Assembly: GCA_019115995.1 (NCBI GenBank)
Contig: DXCL01000006.1
Coordinates: 1 to 33,031 of the forward strand
Reading direction: 5' to 3'
DNA length: 33,031 bases
Origin: Candidatus Borkfalkia avistercoris
GTDB taxonomy: Bacteria > Bacillota > Clostridia > Christensenellales > Borkfalkiaceae
Made by a program: the position numbers and the translations under genes
In this document: in pieces, positions 1-7,716 of the stretch
Numbering within the stretch: the first letter of the stretch is position 1
Layout: every line of letters starts with the position of its first letter
Notes under the pieces: generated by a model
What the model saw: the letters and a program-made list of their open reading frames with translations, nothing else
What the model was told of the DNA's origin: nothing
The model's database searches: none

Positions 1-19
1 CCCGATATGGCATATCGGG
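1..19. promoter_or_regulatory. 9-1-9 perfect palindrome upstream of feoA
   Basis: The arms CCCGATATG and CATATCGGG are perfectly complementary around one central base. A one-base spacer cannot form a normal terminator loop, and a 19-bp palindrome with a single centre matches the size of Fur and DtxR operators, although the sequence does not match either consensus well. It lies about 26 bases before feoA, so an iron-responsive operator is plausible. The window starts here, so the promoter and the left context cannot be seen. Confidence 0.45.
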
Positions 20-27
20 GCGCGCCG

Positions 28-50
28 CTTCATATAGTCAATATATGAAG
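28..50 (+). promoter_or_regulatory. Hairpin enclosing the feoA start codon
   Basis: CTTCATATA and TATATGAAG form a 9-bp inverted repeat with a 5-base loop. The right arm contains the proposed feoA ATG at 45. No clear Shine-Dalgarno sequence precedes that ATG. The structure could dampen initiation at 45; GAAGG within its right arm lies eight bases before a second in-frame ATG at 60. The fold is seen in the sequence; the regulatory role is inferred. Confidence 0.4.
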
Positions 51-293
51 GTTTCGGAAATGAAGGCGGGCGAGAGCGCGCGGGTGATCGCGGTCGCGGC
101 GGAAAAGAAGGCCGCGGAGCGGCTGAAAATGCTCAACGTTTACGAGGGTGCGCGCATAACGCTCGTGCGCCGCGCGCCGTTCGGCGGCGGCGTTATGCTG
201 GAAGCGGGCGGGGTGCGCCTCGCCTGCGGGGAAAAGCTCGCCGAGGGAATTTCTGTCGCAAAGGAGTGCGGAGATGAGCGGGCGGACATCTGA
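45..293 (+). CDS. feoA: Ferrous iron transport accessory protein FeoA
   Basis: This 82-residue protein is a single SH3-like FeoA domain, the small cytosolic partner of the FeoB iron(II) permease. The opening MKVSEMKAGESARV resembles the usual FeoA start, with a hydrophobic residue followed by K-x-G. RLKMLNVYEGARITLV and the FGGGVMLEAGG turn match the family pattern of short beta strands. The length is typical (about 75-85 residues). The end overlaps the start of feoB by 20 bases, so the two are translationally coupled. The start at 45 lies inside a hairpin and lacks a Shine-Dalgarno; an ATG at 60 is the alternative but would trim the family-typical N-terminus. Confidence 0.85.
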   Translation: MKVSEMKAGESARVIAVAAEKKAAERLKMLNVYEGARITLVRRAPFGGGVMLEAGGVRLACGEKLAEGISVAKECGDERADI

Positions 294-2154
294 ACATATG
301 CGCATACTGCTCGCGGGCAATCCGAACTGCGGCAAATCCACGCTGTTCAACGCGCTCACGGGCGGGCACGCGAAAACTGGAAACTGGCACGGCGTAACGG
401 TGGGCATGACCGAACGTGCCGCGCGGCTCAACGGCAAAAGGGCGACGGTTGCGGATCTTCCGGGCATCTATACCCTCTCTTCGCCCAATATGGAGGAAGA
501 GATCTCCCGCCGCGCGCTCGAAGGGAAGGATTATGCCGCCGCGCTCGTGGTGGCAGACGCGCTCACCCTGCCGCGTTCGCTGCGCCTTTTTTACGAGGTA
601 AAGGCACGCGCTCCTCAGACGCTGTTGGTCGTAACGATGGGGGATCTGTTAAAGAGGAGGGGAGGCTTTCTCGACGAAAAGGCGCTTTCCGCCCGCCTCG
701 GCGCGCCCGTGCTTTGCGTCAACGCGCACAGCCGCAGAGATATCCGTAAACTGCGCGCGTTTCTCGCGGAGAACCTGTTTTGCGGAAACGTGTGCGGAAA
801 AGACCGCCCGATCGTGCGGGAAGACGGGGCTCCCTTGGAGGGCATATGGTCTGGCGGAGCGTTCCGGGAAAGCCGCGCCGAAAGGTTTTTGTATAAGCCT
901 TATATCGCCGTACCGCTCTTTTTTATGACCCTCCTTGCGGTGTTTTTTTTCGCTTTTGCAAACAATATGCCGGGCGAACTTCTCAAAGGGCTGTTGGAGG
1001 AGCTCGTCGCCGTCAGGGTCGGGGGCGCTCTCTCCGCGTGGGCGAGGAACATGGGCGCGGCTGAGGCAGCCGCAGCGTTCGTTTCCGCCCTCTTTTCGGG
1101 GCTGGGTATGCTCTTTTCCTTCCTGCCGCAGATCGCCATTCTGTATTTTGCTCTCTTTATGATGGAGGAGAGCGGCTATATGTCTGCGCTCGCCTTTATG
1201 ACGGACGGCATTTTCCGCAAGGCGGGGCTGACGGGCAGGGCGGCGTTTTCGATCCTGATGGGCTTCGGCTGCTCCGCCGCCGCCATACTCACCACGCGCG
1301 GGCTGGAAAACAAGGCGGTGCAGCGGCGCGCGATCCGCATATTGCCGTACATTTCATGCAGCGCGAAAATGCCCGTATATCTCGCCGTTATATCCTCCTT
1401 TTTCACGCATAAATTTTTTGCGCTCGCCGTCATTTACTTCGGCGGCGTATTTCTCGCCCTTGCCGCCGCGTTCCTGCTCAAAAGAGGGGAGGAGGAAACG
1501 CTTGCCATGGAGATCGCGCACCTGCAATTCCCTTCTTTGCGGCAGGTCGCAAAATCGTTGCTATTTTATTGCAAACAGTTTATAATGAAGATAGTTACCG
1601 TCGTAGCGGCGGTTTTGGTCGTGATGTGGTTTTTGCTCTCCTTCGATTTTTCCCTGCGCTATGTGGGCGAAGGGGGCGCGGGCAGCATCGCGGAAACGCT
1701 GTGCCGGGGGCTGAAATATCTCTTCTATCCCATGGGGATCACCGAATGGCAGGTCGCGCTTGCCGCCTTTACGGGGCTCATCGCAAAGGAAAGCGTGGCG
1801 GGTATGCTTGCGGTCTTTTACGGCGCGGATCTCTCCGCGGCGATGAGCGCGCAGTCCGCCGCGGCGTTCACGGCGTTCATCATGGCGTGTTCGCCCTGCG
1901 TATCCGCGATCGCGGCGGCGGGCAGGGAGCTCGGCGCGGGGCGCGCCGTTGCCGACGCGTTTATCCAAACGGGCATCGCCTTTTTGCTTGCCTATGCGGT
2001 GTACGCGCTCCTCTTTTTCGGCGCGGCGCTCTGGGCGGTCATGGGCGCGGCGCTGTTGACGGCTACGGCCGTATTTATAAAAAACAAACGGGGGAAACGC
2101 CGTGAAAAAGCTTATCGTCTCCGAGCGCGGCAGGCTCAGAGACTTCACCGATGA
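274..2154 (+). CDS. feoB: Ferrous iron transporter FeoB (short form)
   Basis: FeoB is a membrane permease for Fe(II) driven or gated by an N-terminal G domain. The 626-residue protein shows G1 GNPNCGKST (residues 15-23), the HAKTGNWHGVTV switch region and G3 DLPG. The G4 site reads TMGD where FeoB normally has NxxD. The membrane part keeps FGCSAAA (331-337), SCSAKMPVY (361-369) and SPC (540-542), corresponding to the Nucleoside_recog/Gate and FeoB_C segments. It is shorter than many FeoBs (700-770 residues). AAGGAG sits seven bases before the ATG at 274, supporting that start over the ATG at 298. The C-terminus is basic and overlaps the next gene by 53 bases, an unusually long overlap. Confidence 0.92.
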   Translation: MSGRTSEHMRILLAGNPNCGKSTLFNALTGGHAKTGNWHGVTVGMTERAARLNGKRATVADLPGIYTLSSPNMEEEISRRALEGKDYAAALVVADALTLPRSLRLFYEVKARAPQTLLVVTMGDLLKRRGGFLDEKALSARLGAPVLCVNAHSRRDIRKLRAFLAENLFCGNVCGKDRPIVREDGAPLEGIWSGGAFRESRAERFLYKPYIAVPLFFMTLLAVFFFAFANNMPGELLKGLLEELVAVRVGGALSAWARNMGAAEAAAAFVSALFSGLGMLFSFLPQIAILYFALFMMEESGYMSALAFMTDGIFRKAGLTGRAAFSILMGFGCSAAAILTTRGLENKAVQRRAIRILPYISCSAKMPVYLAVISSFFTHKFFALAVIYFGGVFLALAAAFLLKRGEEETLAMEIAHLQFPSLRQVAKSLLFYCKQFIMKIVTVVAAVLVVMWFLLSFDFSLRYVGEGGAGSIAETLCRGLKYLFYPMGITEWQVALAAFTGLIAKESVAGMLAVFYGADLSAAMSAQSAAAFTAFIMACSPCVSAIAAAGRELGAGRAVADAFIQTGIAFLLAYAVYALLFFGAALWAVMGAALLTATAVFIKNKRGKRREKAYRLRARQAQRLHR

Positions 2155-2935
2155 TCATTATGCGCAGGGCTCGTTTGCCTTCTCGCGGCTTTTGCGGGAA
2201 AAGGACGTGCGCGTCAACGGCAAAAAGACGGGCGAAAACGTCATGCTCGAAGCGGGCGACGAGGTCGCGTACTACACCACCTTAAAAGAGGAGGCGCGCC
2301 CGTTTTACGGCGTTTTATATGAAGACGAAAACGTGCTGTTTGCCGATAAATATGCGGGCGTCAATTCTGAGGCGCTGTTTTGCACGCTGGCGGAGGCGTA
2401 CGGAGCGCGGCCGGTGCACCGCCTCGACCGCAATACCTGCGGCGTGATGGCGTTTGCCAGAAACGACGGCGCGGAAAGGGCTCTGGCGGCGGCGTTCAAA
2501 GAGCGCCGCGCGGTAAAAATTTACGAAGCGGTTTGTTTTCACCCCTTCAAAAAGCCGGCTGACGTGCTGACCGCTTATCTCGTAAAGGACGCCGCCGCCG
2601 CGCGTGTGAGAGTTTATGCGGAACCGCGCAAGGGTGCGGAGAAGATCGTGACCGAATATTTCGGTGCGGAAAACGCGGGAGAACTCGCGCGCGTGCACGT
2701 GCGCCTGCACAGCGGAAAAACGCATCAGATCCGCGCGCACCTCGCCTTTATCGGGCACCCCGTCGCGGGAGACGAAAAGTACGGAGACGAGGCTCTGAAC
2801 AAAAAATATGCGCTCAAAAGGCACATTTTGGTCGCAAAAGAGCTGTCGTTCTCTTTTACGGGCATGCTTTCCTATCTGAACGGAAAGACGTTTACGTCTT
2901 CCTTTTCTGCGCAGTTCCCGAAAAACGAAAAATAA
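2102..2935 (+). CDS. RluA-family pseudouridine synthase
   Basis: This 277-residue enzyme isomerises uridine to pseudouridine in rRNA or tRNA. An S4-like RNA-binding segment (FSRLLREKDVRVNGKKT, about residues 28-44) precedes the catalytic domain. The catalytic motif HRLDRNTCG begins at H106 and places the nucleophile at D109. HSGKTHQIRAHLAFIGHPVAGDEKYG is the second hallmark block. The GTG start lies inside the end of feoB, preceded by a GGGGG-rich stretch, so translation is probably coupled. The family covers RluA, RluC, RluD and YlyB-type enzymes; the exact target base cannot be read from the sequence. A two-way terminator follows immediately. Confidence 0.88.
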   Translation: MKKLIVSERGRLRDFTDDHYAQGSFAFSRLLREKDVRVNGKKTGENVMLEAGDEVAYYTTLKEEARPFYGVLYEDENVLFADKYAGVNSEALFCTLAEAYGARPVHRLDRNTCGVMAFARNDGAERALAAAFKERRAVKIYEAVCFHPFKKPADVLTAYLVKDAAAARVRVYAEPRKGAEKIVTEYFGAENAGELARVHVRLHSGKTHQIRAHLAFIGHPVAGDEKYGDEALNKKYALKRHILVAKELSFSFTGMLSYLNGKTFTSSFSAQFPKNEK

Positions 2936-2973
2936 AAGAGCCGCCCTCGCCTGCATCTGCGAGGGCGGCTCTT
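2936..2973. terminator. Two-way terminator between converging genes
   Basis: A perfect 15-bp stem (2936-2950 with 2959-2973) encloses an 8-base loop. On the minus strand the stem is followed by a T-rich run (TTTTATTTTTC), so it ends the thioesterase transcript well. On the plus strand the following sequence is only mildly T-rich. It separates the converging pseudouridine synthase and thioesterase genes. Confidence 0.85.
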
Positions 2974-2991
2974 GCCGCTTTCAATCTCTTT

Positions 2992-3417
2992 TCAATCTCT
3001 GCCCTTTTCCGCATAGGAGAGGAATATTTTGTCCCATTCGGGGAACTTCCTGCGCAGGGAAATGGGTTTTCCGCTTTCGTCTATAAAGCAGTGGCTGCTC
3101 GAACACAGAGTGCGCAGGTCGCCCCGCTCTCCCCGTATTTCGTATTCTATCTCAAATTTTACGCCCGTATAGCGCACGAGGCGCACGGAGATCACGACCG
3201 TTTCTGGAAAGCGCGTCATCGCCTTGTATTCGCACCGGACGGAAAGCACGGGGCTGAGCACGCCCGCCTTTTCCATCACGTCGTAGCCGACGCCCATCTG
3301 TTCGAGCATATCCACGCGCGCCTCCTCGATCCAGCGCACATAGTTGGAGTGGTGCACGATCTTCATCGTATCCGTTTCGTAATACTGCGTTTTGTGCTTA
3401 TAGGGGATCAAGGGCAT
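2992..3417 (-). CDS. Hotdog-fold acyl-CoA thioesterase (YbgC/FadM type)
   Basis: This 141-residue protein has the 4HBT hotdog fold and should hydrolyse an acyl-CoA or acyl-ACP thioester in the cytosol. YYETDTMKIVHHSNYVRWIEEAR (residues 12-34) is the family signature, with the expected catalytic acid D16 ahead of the HHSNY segment. The length matches YbgC/FadM proteins. AAGGAGG sits before the ATG, and a good promoter lies upstream. It is transcribed away from the glycerol-1-phosphate dehydrogenase, from back-to-back promoters. The natural substrate (short, long or aromatic acyl group) cannot be decided from sequence. Confidence 0.88.
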   Translation of the reverse strand: MPLIPYKHKTQYYETDTMKIVHHSNYVRWIEEARVDMLEQMGVGYDVMEKAGVLSPVLSVRCEYKAMTRFPETVVISVRLVRYTGVKFEIEYEIRGERGDLRTLCSSSHCFIDESGKPISLRRKFPEWDKIFLSYAEKGRD

Positions 3418-3449
3418 AAATTTTGCCTCCTTCTGCCGTCTTTTATAAA

Positions 3450-3479
3450 ATTATACCACTTGCCGCCCTTTTATGTCAA
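3450..3479 (-). promoter_or_regulatory. Promoter of the thioesterase gene
   Basis: On the minus strand TTGACA (3474-3479) and TATAAT (3450-3455) are both exact consensus hexamers with an 18-base spacer. The start codon lies 33 bases beyond the -10 with a clear AAGGAGG between. It is back to back with the plus-strand promoter at 3501. Confidence 0.85.
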
Positions 3480-3500
3480 CGGCAAAAATGCGCAAATTTG

Positions 3501-3529
3501 TTGACGGCGCGCCCGCTTTGTGCTACAAT
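3501..3529 (+). promoter_or_regulatory. Extended -10 promoter of araM
   Basis: TTGACG (3501-3506), a 17-base spacer, and TACAAT (3524-3529) preceded by TGC form a near-consensus extended -10 promoter. The predicted transcription start is about 3535-3537, which coincides with the ATG at 3536. Confidence 0.85.
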
Positions 3530-3535
3530 TTTCTC

Positions 3536-4675
3536 ATGAAAAACTGTGAAGACATCGTAAGTTTATCTGAAAAATTCGGCATCAACGCCGAGTATAAGAG
3601 CGAAGATTTTTATCCCGTGTTCAGAGCGGCGGCAGCGGGCATGCGCATTCTCGTGCTTGCGGATAAAAATACCGCGCGCTATGCGGAGCCTTTTTGTAAA
3701 GAGCTGTGCGCGCGCGGGCTGAACGCCGCGCTCTTTGTCATTCCCGAGGAGGAGCCCGTGGCGGACGAAAAGACGTGCGGCCTCGTCTATGACGGGCTGA
3801 AAGGGTTTGACTACGTTCTCGCCGTCGGCTCGGGAACGCTCAACGACATCGCGAAGTATACTTCCTTTCATGCGGGCAAAAAGTGCGGCGTGCTCGCCAC
3901 GGCAGCCAGTATGGACGGGTTTACCTCGGGCGTTACGCCTCTCATCAAAAACGGTTTTAAGATCACCGAAAACGCGCACACGGTATCGGATATACTCATC
4001 GATTTCGATATATTGTGTTCCGCCCCGAAGATCATGACGGGCGCAGGGGCGGGGGATATCCTCGCAAAATTCTGCTGCCTTACCGACTGGAAAATGTCGC
4101 ATCTGCTCAACGGCGAAGCTTATAACGAGGAGGCGGCGTCTCTCATGCGCGTCGCGCTCGAAGAGTGCGTCGCAAACATAGAGAGCATCAAAACCTGCGG
4201 CAGGGAAGGGATCGGCAGCCTCATGCGCGCCCTCCTCATTTCCGGCTATGCGATGGTCATTGCGGGCAATTCCCGCCCCGCGAGCGGCGCGGAACATCAT
4301 ATGTCGCATTTTTTGGAGATGGATTTTCTCCGCCGCGGCGAACGGATCCCGCTGCACGGGATAAAGGTAGGGCTGGGCACCCTCGTTTCCCTCAGAATGT
4401 ACAAGCGGGTCAAGGAGATCCCGCAGGATTTTGCGGGGAAGGATACGGTCGTTGCGCTTGCAGAGGGGCTCCCCGAGCCCGGGTGGGTCGCCTCCGTTTT
4501 GTCTTCGCTCGGCTGCCCGACGCGGTTTTCTCAGATCGGCGTTTCCGAAGATACCGTGCGGGATATGCTCTTTCATTGCTATAAGATACGCGACCGCTTT
4601 ACGATCATGACCCTTTACAACAAGTATGACCTGATGAAGGGAGCGGCGGACGAGCTGATCGGGCTGTATTATTAG
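3536..4675 (+). CDS. araM: sn-glycerol-1-phosphate dehydrogenase (AraM family)
   Basis: This enzyme reduces dihydroxyacetone phosphate to sn-glycerol-1-phosphate with NAD(P)H. The 379-residue protein matches the bacterial AraM/EgsA family: GSGTLNDIAKYTS binds the nucleotide, TAASMDGFTSGVTPL is the family block, and likely metal ligands are D174 (GAGDILAKF), H254/H255/H258 (AEHHMSH) and H274 (PLHGIK). The ATG at 3536 is chosen because it matches family N-termini; a longer reading from 3473 would start upstream of the promoter. There is no Shine-Dalgarno, so the mRNA may be leaderless. It forms an operon with the next gene. In B. subtilis AraM feeds archaeal-type G1P ether lipids; the role here is inferred. 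Confidence 0.88.
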   Translation: MKNCEDIVSLSEKFGINAEYKSEDFYPVFRAAAAGMRILVLADKNTARYAEPFCKELCARGLNAALFVIPEEEPVADEKTCGLVYDGLKGFDYVLAVGSGTLNDIAKYTSFHAGKKCGVLATAASMDGFTSGVTPLIKNGFKITENAHTVSDILIDFDILCSAPKIMTGAGAGDILAKFCCLTDWKMSHLLNGEAYNEEAASLMRVALEECVANIESIKTCGREGIGSLMRALLISGYAMVIAGNSRPASGAEHHMSHFLEMDFLRRGERIPLHGIKVGLGTLVSLRMYKRVKEIPQDFAGKDTVVALAEGLPEPGWVASVLSSLGCPTRFSQIGVSEDTVRDMLFHCYKIRDRFTIMTLYNKYDLMKGAADELIGLYY

Positions 4676-4684
4676 GAGGACGGC

Positions 4685-5476
4685 ATGTACAGCGGCGTTT
4701 CCACGGCGTCTTTGTTCCTTCGCGAATTCAACGAAGACGCGCTCACCGTGCTCAACGGGCTCGGCGTGAGATCTACGGAAGTTTTTTTGACCACTTTTTC
4801 CGAATATACGGAGGAATTTGCGCGGCTTTTGCTCGCCCGCAGGGGCGCGCTCAAAGTCAATTCGGTGCATCTTCTGAACACGCAGTTCGAGCCGCAGCTG
4901 TTCGGCCAGCACCCGCGCGCCAAAGCGGACGCGTTCAGAATATTGGACGGCGCCATGGCTTCCGCCCGTATTTTCGGCGCGGAACGCTATACCTTTCACG
5001 GCATTACGCGCCTGAAAAAGAATTCCGCTCCGCCCGATTATAAAAAAACGGGCAAAAGCTTTTGCGAGATATCTGAATGCTGTGCCGCGCACGGGGTCAG
5101 GCTTTGCCTGGAAAACGTGCACTGGGCGTTTTATAACGAACCTGGCATTTTCGGCAGGGTCAGGGAATACTGCCCCGATCTTTCAGGGGTTTTCGACGTC
5201 AAGCAGGCGCGTCTTTCCTGCTATCCGTATCAGATGTATATCAAGGATATGGAGGGATGCATTTCGCACGTGCACCTTTCCGACGTGAACGAGCGGGGCA
5301 AAATATGTCTTCCCGGCAAGGGGACGTTCGACTTCGAGGAGTGCCTGAGACGGCTCAAAGACGCGGGCTTCGACGGCGCGGCGCTCATAGAAGTATACGC
5401 GAACGACTACGGCGATTATAGAGAATTGAAGCAGGCGTGCGACTATATCGACGAGATCATCTATAAGATCGGCTGA
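4685..5476 (+). CDS. Xylose-isomerase-like TIM-barrel protein (sugar phosphate isomerase/epimerase)
   Basis: The 263-residue protein belongs to the AP-endonuclease-2/xylose-isomerase-like TIM-barrel group, which includes sugar isomerases, epimerases and some endonuclease IV relatives. Visible landmarks are KVNSVHLL (about 57-64), YTFHGI, LCLENVHW with its likely metal-binding glutamate, GVFDVKQAR, SHVHLSDVN, GKGTFDFEECL and a late AALIEVYAND. Metal binding by Glu, Asp and His is expected. Its Shine-Dalgarno overlaps the araM stop codon, so the pair form one operon. The substrate is not evident; the link to glycerol-1-phosphate metabolism is only by neighbourhood. Confidence 0.75.
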   Translation: MYSGVSTASLFLREFNEDALTVLNGLGVRSTEVFLTTFSEYTEEFARLLLARRGALKVNSVHLLNTQFEPQLFGQHPRAKADAFRILDGAMASARIFGAERYTFHGITRLKKNSAPPDYKKTGKSFCEISECCAAHGVRLCLENVHWAFYNEPGIFGRVREYCPDLSGVFDVKQARLSCYPYQMYIKDMEGCISHVHLSDVNERGKICLPGKGTFDFEECLRRLKDAGFDGAALIEVYANDYGDYRELKQACDYIDEIIYKIG

Positions 5477-5480
5477 AAAG

Positions 5481-5517
5481 AAATGCGCGGAGGGTTTTTC
5501 GCGCATTTTTGTTTTTC
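5481..5517 (+). terminator. Terminator of the araM operon
   Basis: The stem AAATGCGCG/CGCGCATTT (5481-5489 with 5500-5508) has a 10-base loop and continues into TTTGTTTTT. The following 166 bases to the pgi promoter hold T-runs and no convincing gene. Confidence 0.8.
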
Positions 5518-5683
5518 GGAAATCTGAAATTTTTGGGGAGCTTTTCCGTTTTTTTGGTAGGTGCTTTCGGCGAACGCGCTCTCCGCCGTCGCAGGCTCCG
5601 TTCTCGTCGCCCTCGTTTTATATGTTTTTTAGGGGCAAATTGCCTGAAAATTGTGAAAAACCCGCCTTTTTTTTGGCGAATCG

Positions 5684-5712
5684 TTGACATACGCGTTTTT
5701 TTGCTTTACAAT
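5684..5712 (+). promoter_or_regulatory. Promoter of pgi
   Basis: TTGACA (5684-5689) is separated by 17 bases from TACAAT (5707-5712). The transcript would start near 5719, leaving a leader of about 50 bases with GGAGGG before the ATG. CGCC and GGCG arms flank a T-run at 5663-5678, just upstream of the -35, and could be a weak operator or an earlier terminator. Confidence 0.85.
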
Positions 5713-5767
5713 AAATGAGAAAGGCGAACCGCCTCGAATAAGCAATTCAAAACGGAGGGATTTCGAT

Positions 5768-7195
5768 ATGAATTTCAGGAACAAAGAGTGGCGCAATTCC
5801 ATGCGCGTGACCGTCGACTACAACAACATGATGAAAAAGTTTGTCGGGCAAGACGGCTTTACCGACGCGGATCTCGCGCGCGAAAAGGAAGCGGCGGCGG
5901 ACGCGTTCGATTATGTTGCGGATAACCGCGGCAAGGGCATGATGGGCTGGACGGAGCTTCCTTATAACCAGAAAGAGATCGTGGAAGACATCATCGCGAC
6001 CGCCAAGGAAGTGCGCCGCAAATTCAAATATTTCGTCGTGCTCGGTATCGGCGGGAGCGCGCTCGGTCCTATCGCCGTGTTCAACGCGCTGTGCCATTTG
6101 CATTATAACGACCTCGCGCCGTCCAAGAGGCGCGGCCCCAAATTTTATGTAGAGGACAACGTTGACCCCGAGCGCATGGCGGCGCTTTTGGACGTTATCG
6201 AACCCGAAAAGACCTGCTTCAACGTGATCACAAAATCGGGCGCGACCAGCGAGACGATGACGCAGTACCTCATCATCAACGACATTCTCAAAAAGGCGCT
6301 CGGCGAAAAGGCGAGCGAGAATATTATCGCCACCACAGACCAGATCAAGGGCAACCTCATCAAGCTCGCGAAGCAGAACAATTATAAAACCTTCTATATC
6401 CCCGACGGCGTGGGCGGCAGATTTTCCGAACTCTGCCCCGTGGGGCTTTTGCCCGCTGCGGTTTTGGGGCTCGACATAAAGGCGATGCTCGCGGGCGCGG
6501 CTTATATGGACGGCGTATGCAATAAACCCTCCGTTACAAAAAATCCGGCGCTTGCCTGTGCCGTTTTGCAGGTCATGGCGATGAAGCGCGGCAAGAACGT
6601 GGGCGTCATGATGCCGTATGCAGACAGCCTCAAACTCATGGCGGACTGGTATTGCCAGCTGTGGGCGGAGAGCCTCGGCAAAAACGTAACGCTTGACGGC
6701 AAACCCTGCAACGTGGGGCAGACGCCCGTCAAATCTTTGGGCGTTACCGATCAGCATTCGCAGGTGCAGCTGTACACCGAAGGCCCCTTCGATAAGGTCG
6801 TTACCTTCCTCTCGGTAGGCAATTACCGCACGGTAGTGGATATCCCGCACGGCTGCGAGGATATTCCCGACGTCGCTTTCCTCGGCGGGCATACGATGAA
6901 CGAGCTCATCACCGCGGAAAACAAGGCGACCGCTTACGCTCTCACGAAGGCGGGCAGGCAGAACTATACCGTGCATATCCCTGAGGTCAATGAGTTTACG
7001 CTCGGCCAGCTGATGTATCTGTTCGAACTGCAAACGGCTTATGCGGGCGCGATGTTCAACATCGATACCTTCAATCAGCCCGGCGTGGAAGCCGGCAAAC
7101 AGGCGACGTACGCTCTCCTCGGCAAGCGCGGCTATGAAGCGAAAAAGGAAGAGCTCGACAACGCGCCGCAGGCGGAAGAAAAATATATCGTATAA
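5768..7195 (+). CDS. pgi: Glucose-6-phosphate isomerase
   Basis: This cytosolic enzyme interconverts glucose-6-phosphate and fructose-6-phosphate in glycolysis and gluconeogenesis. The 475-residue protein shows the sugar-phosphate-binding SIS block VLGIGGSALGPIA, TKSGATSETMTQY, the PGI signature GVGGRFSELCPVG, and DQHSQVQLYTEGPFDK, which carries active-site residues. Length fits the compact bacterial form. The ATG at 5768 has GGAGGG eight bases upstream; an upstream reading from 5684 would begin inside the promoter. The gene stands alone between its own promoter and a strong terminator, so it is probably constitutively expressed. The C-terminal tail EEKYIV is slightly extended but unremarkable. 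Confidence 0.95.
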   Translation: MNFRNKEWRNSMRVTVDYNNMMKKFVGQDGFTDADLAREKEAAADAFDYVADNRGKGMMGWTELPYNQKEIVEDIIATAKEVRRKFKYFVVLGIGGSALGPIAVFNALCHLHYNDLAPSKRRGPKFYVEDNVDPERMAALLDVIEPEKTCFNVITKSGATSETMTQYLIINDILKKALGEKASENIIATTDQIKGNLIKLAKQNNYKTFYIPDGVGGRFSELCPVGLLPAAVLGLDIKAMLAGAAYMDGVCNKPSVTKNPALACAVLQVMAMKRGKNVGVMMPYADSLKLMADWYCQLWAESLGKNVTLDGKPCNVGQTPVKSLGVTDQHSQVQLYTEGPFDKVVTFLSVGNYRTVVDIPHGCEDIPDVAFLGGHTMNELITAENKATAYALTKAGRQNYTVHIPEVNEFTLGQLMYLFELQTAYAGAMFNIDTFNQPGVEAGKQATYALLGKRGYEAKKEELDNAPQAEEKYIV

Positions 7196-7216
7196 GTTTA
7201 CCAAGAGAATGATCGG

Positions 7217-7252
7217 CGGGCGCGGGCCTTTTGACCCGCGCCCGTTTCGTTT
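7217..7252 (+). terminator. Terminator of pgi
   Basis: CGGGCGCGGG (7217-7226) pairs with CCCGCGCCCG (7235-7244) over an 8-base loop, followed by TTTCGTTT. Confidence 0.85.
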
Positions 7253-7292
7253 AAAAAAGGCGGGGCCCTCGTTTGAAAACGAGGGCCCCGCC
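7253..7292 (-). terminator. Terminator of the XRE regulator gene
   Basis: A 16-bp inverted repeat (7259-7274 with 7277-7292) is followed on the minus strand by a run of six Ts. It ends the leftward regulator gene and faces the pgi terminator tail to tail. Confidence 0.85.
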
Positions 7293-7308
7293 CGCTGCCG
7301 CTTTGTTT

Positions 7309-7635
7309 TCAGGGCGTCTGCAAAAATTTGATGAGCGCTTCCTTTTTTTCTTTGGAAAAGCAGCGGAAGAGCTTTAACAGCTCCGCGTCGGCGGGATATT
7401 GCTCCATATCGTAATAAAACAGCTCCTCCATGCTCGCGTTGCACGCTTCCACGATGGCGTACAGGGTATCTACGGACGGAATGAATTTACTCTGTTCCAT
7501 GCGGTTGATGTACGAGCTTTCTTTGCCGATCCTCAGGCTCAGCTCCCGCTGCGAAAAATTGTTTTTTACGCGCATGGCGGAGAGCCGTTCTATCAGAAAA
7601 GAGGCGATCTCCGCCGTTTGGCCGTTTTTTGCCAT
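7309..7635 (-). CDS. XRE-family helix-turn-helix regulator
   Basis: This 108-residue protein carries one HTH_3/XRE domain at about residues 12-72: LIERLSAMRVKNNFSQRELSLRIGKESSYINRMEQSKFIPSVDTLYAIVEAC. The recognition region is around ESSYINRMEQ. The remaining 36 residues (FYYDMEQYPADAELLKLFRCFSKEKKEALIKFL) resemble short C-terminal helices often used for dimerisation. AGGAGG precedes the ATG. The gene stands alone in an AT-rich intergenic region with inverted TTAAGA-type repeats, so autoregulation is plausible. Its targets are unknown. Confidence 0.85.
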   Translation of the reverse strand: MAKNGQTAEIASFLIERLSAMRVKNNFSQRELSLRIGKESSYINRMEQSKFIPSVDTLYAIVEACNASMEELFYYDMEQYPADAELLKLFRCFSKEKKEALIKFLQTP

Positions 7636-7716
7636 GCCGGGTTCCTCCTTATGCTTTTTTTATTATTGTAGCCGCAAAGGGAGGATTTATATAAGATTTA
7701 TAATTGTTAAATTATG

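Noticed and set aside
3563-5122. 519-codon open frame on the minus strand opposite araM and the isomerase
   Set aside because: It is a shadow of two well-supported genes; no promoter or ribosome site was found.
5747-7444. 565-codon open frame on the minus strand opposite pgi
   Set aside because: It runs through both terminators and the regulator gene; its His/Arg-rich composition shows it is not a real protein.
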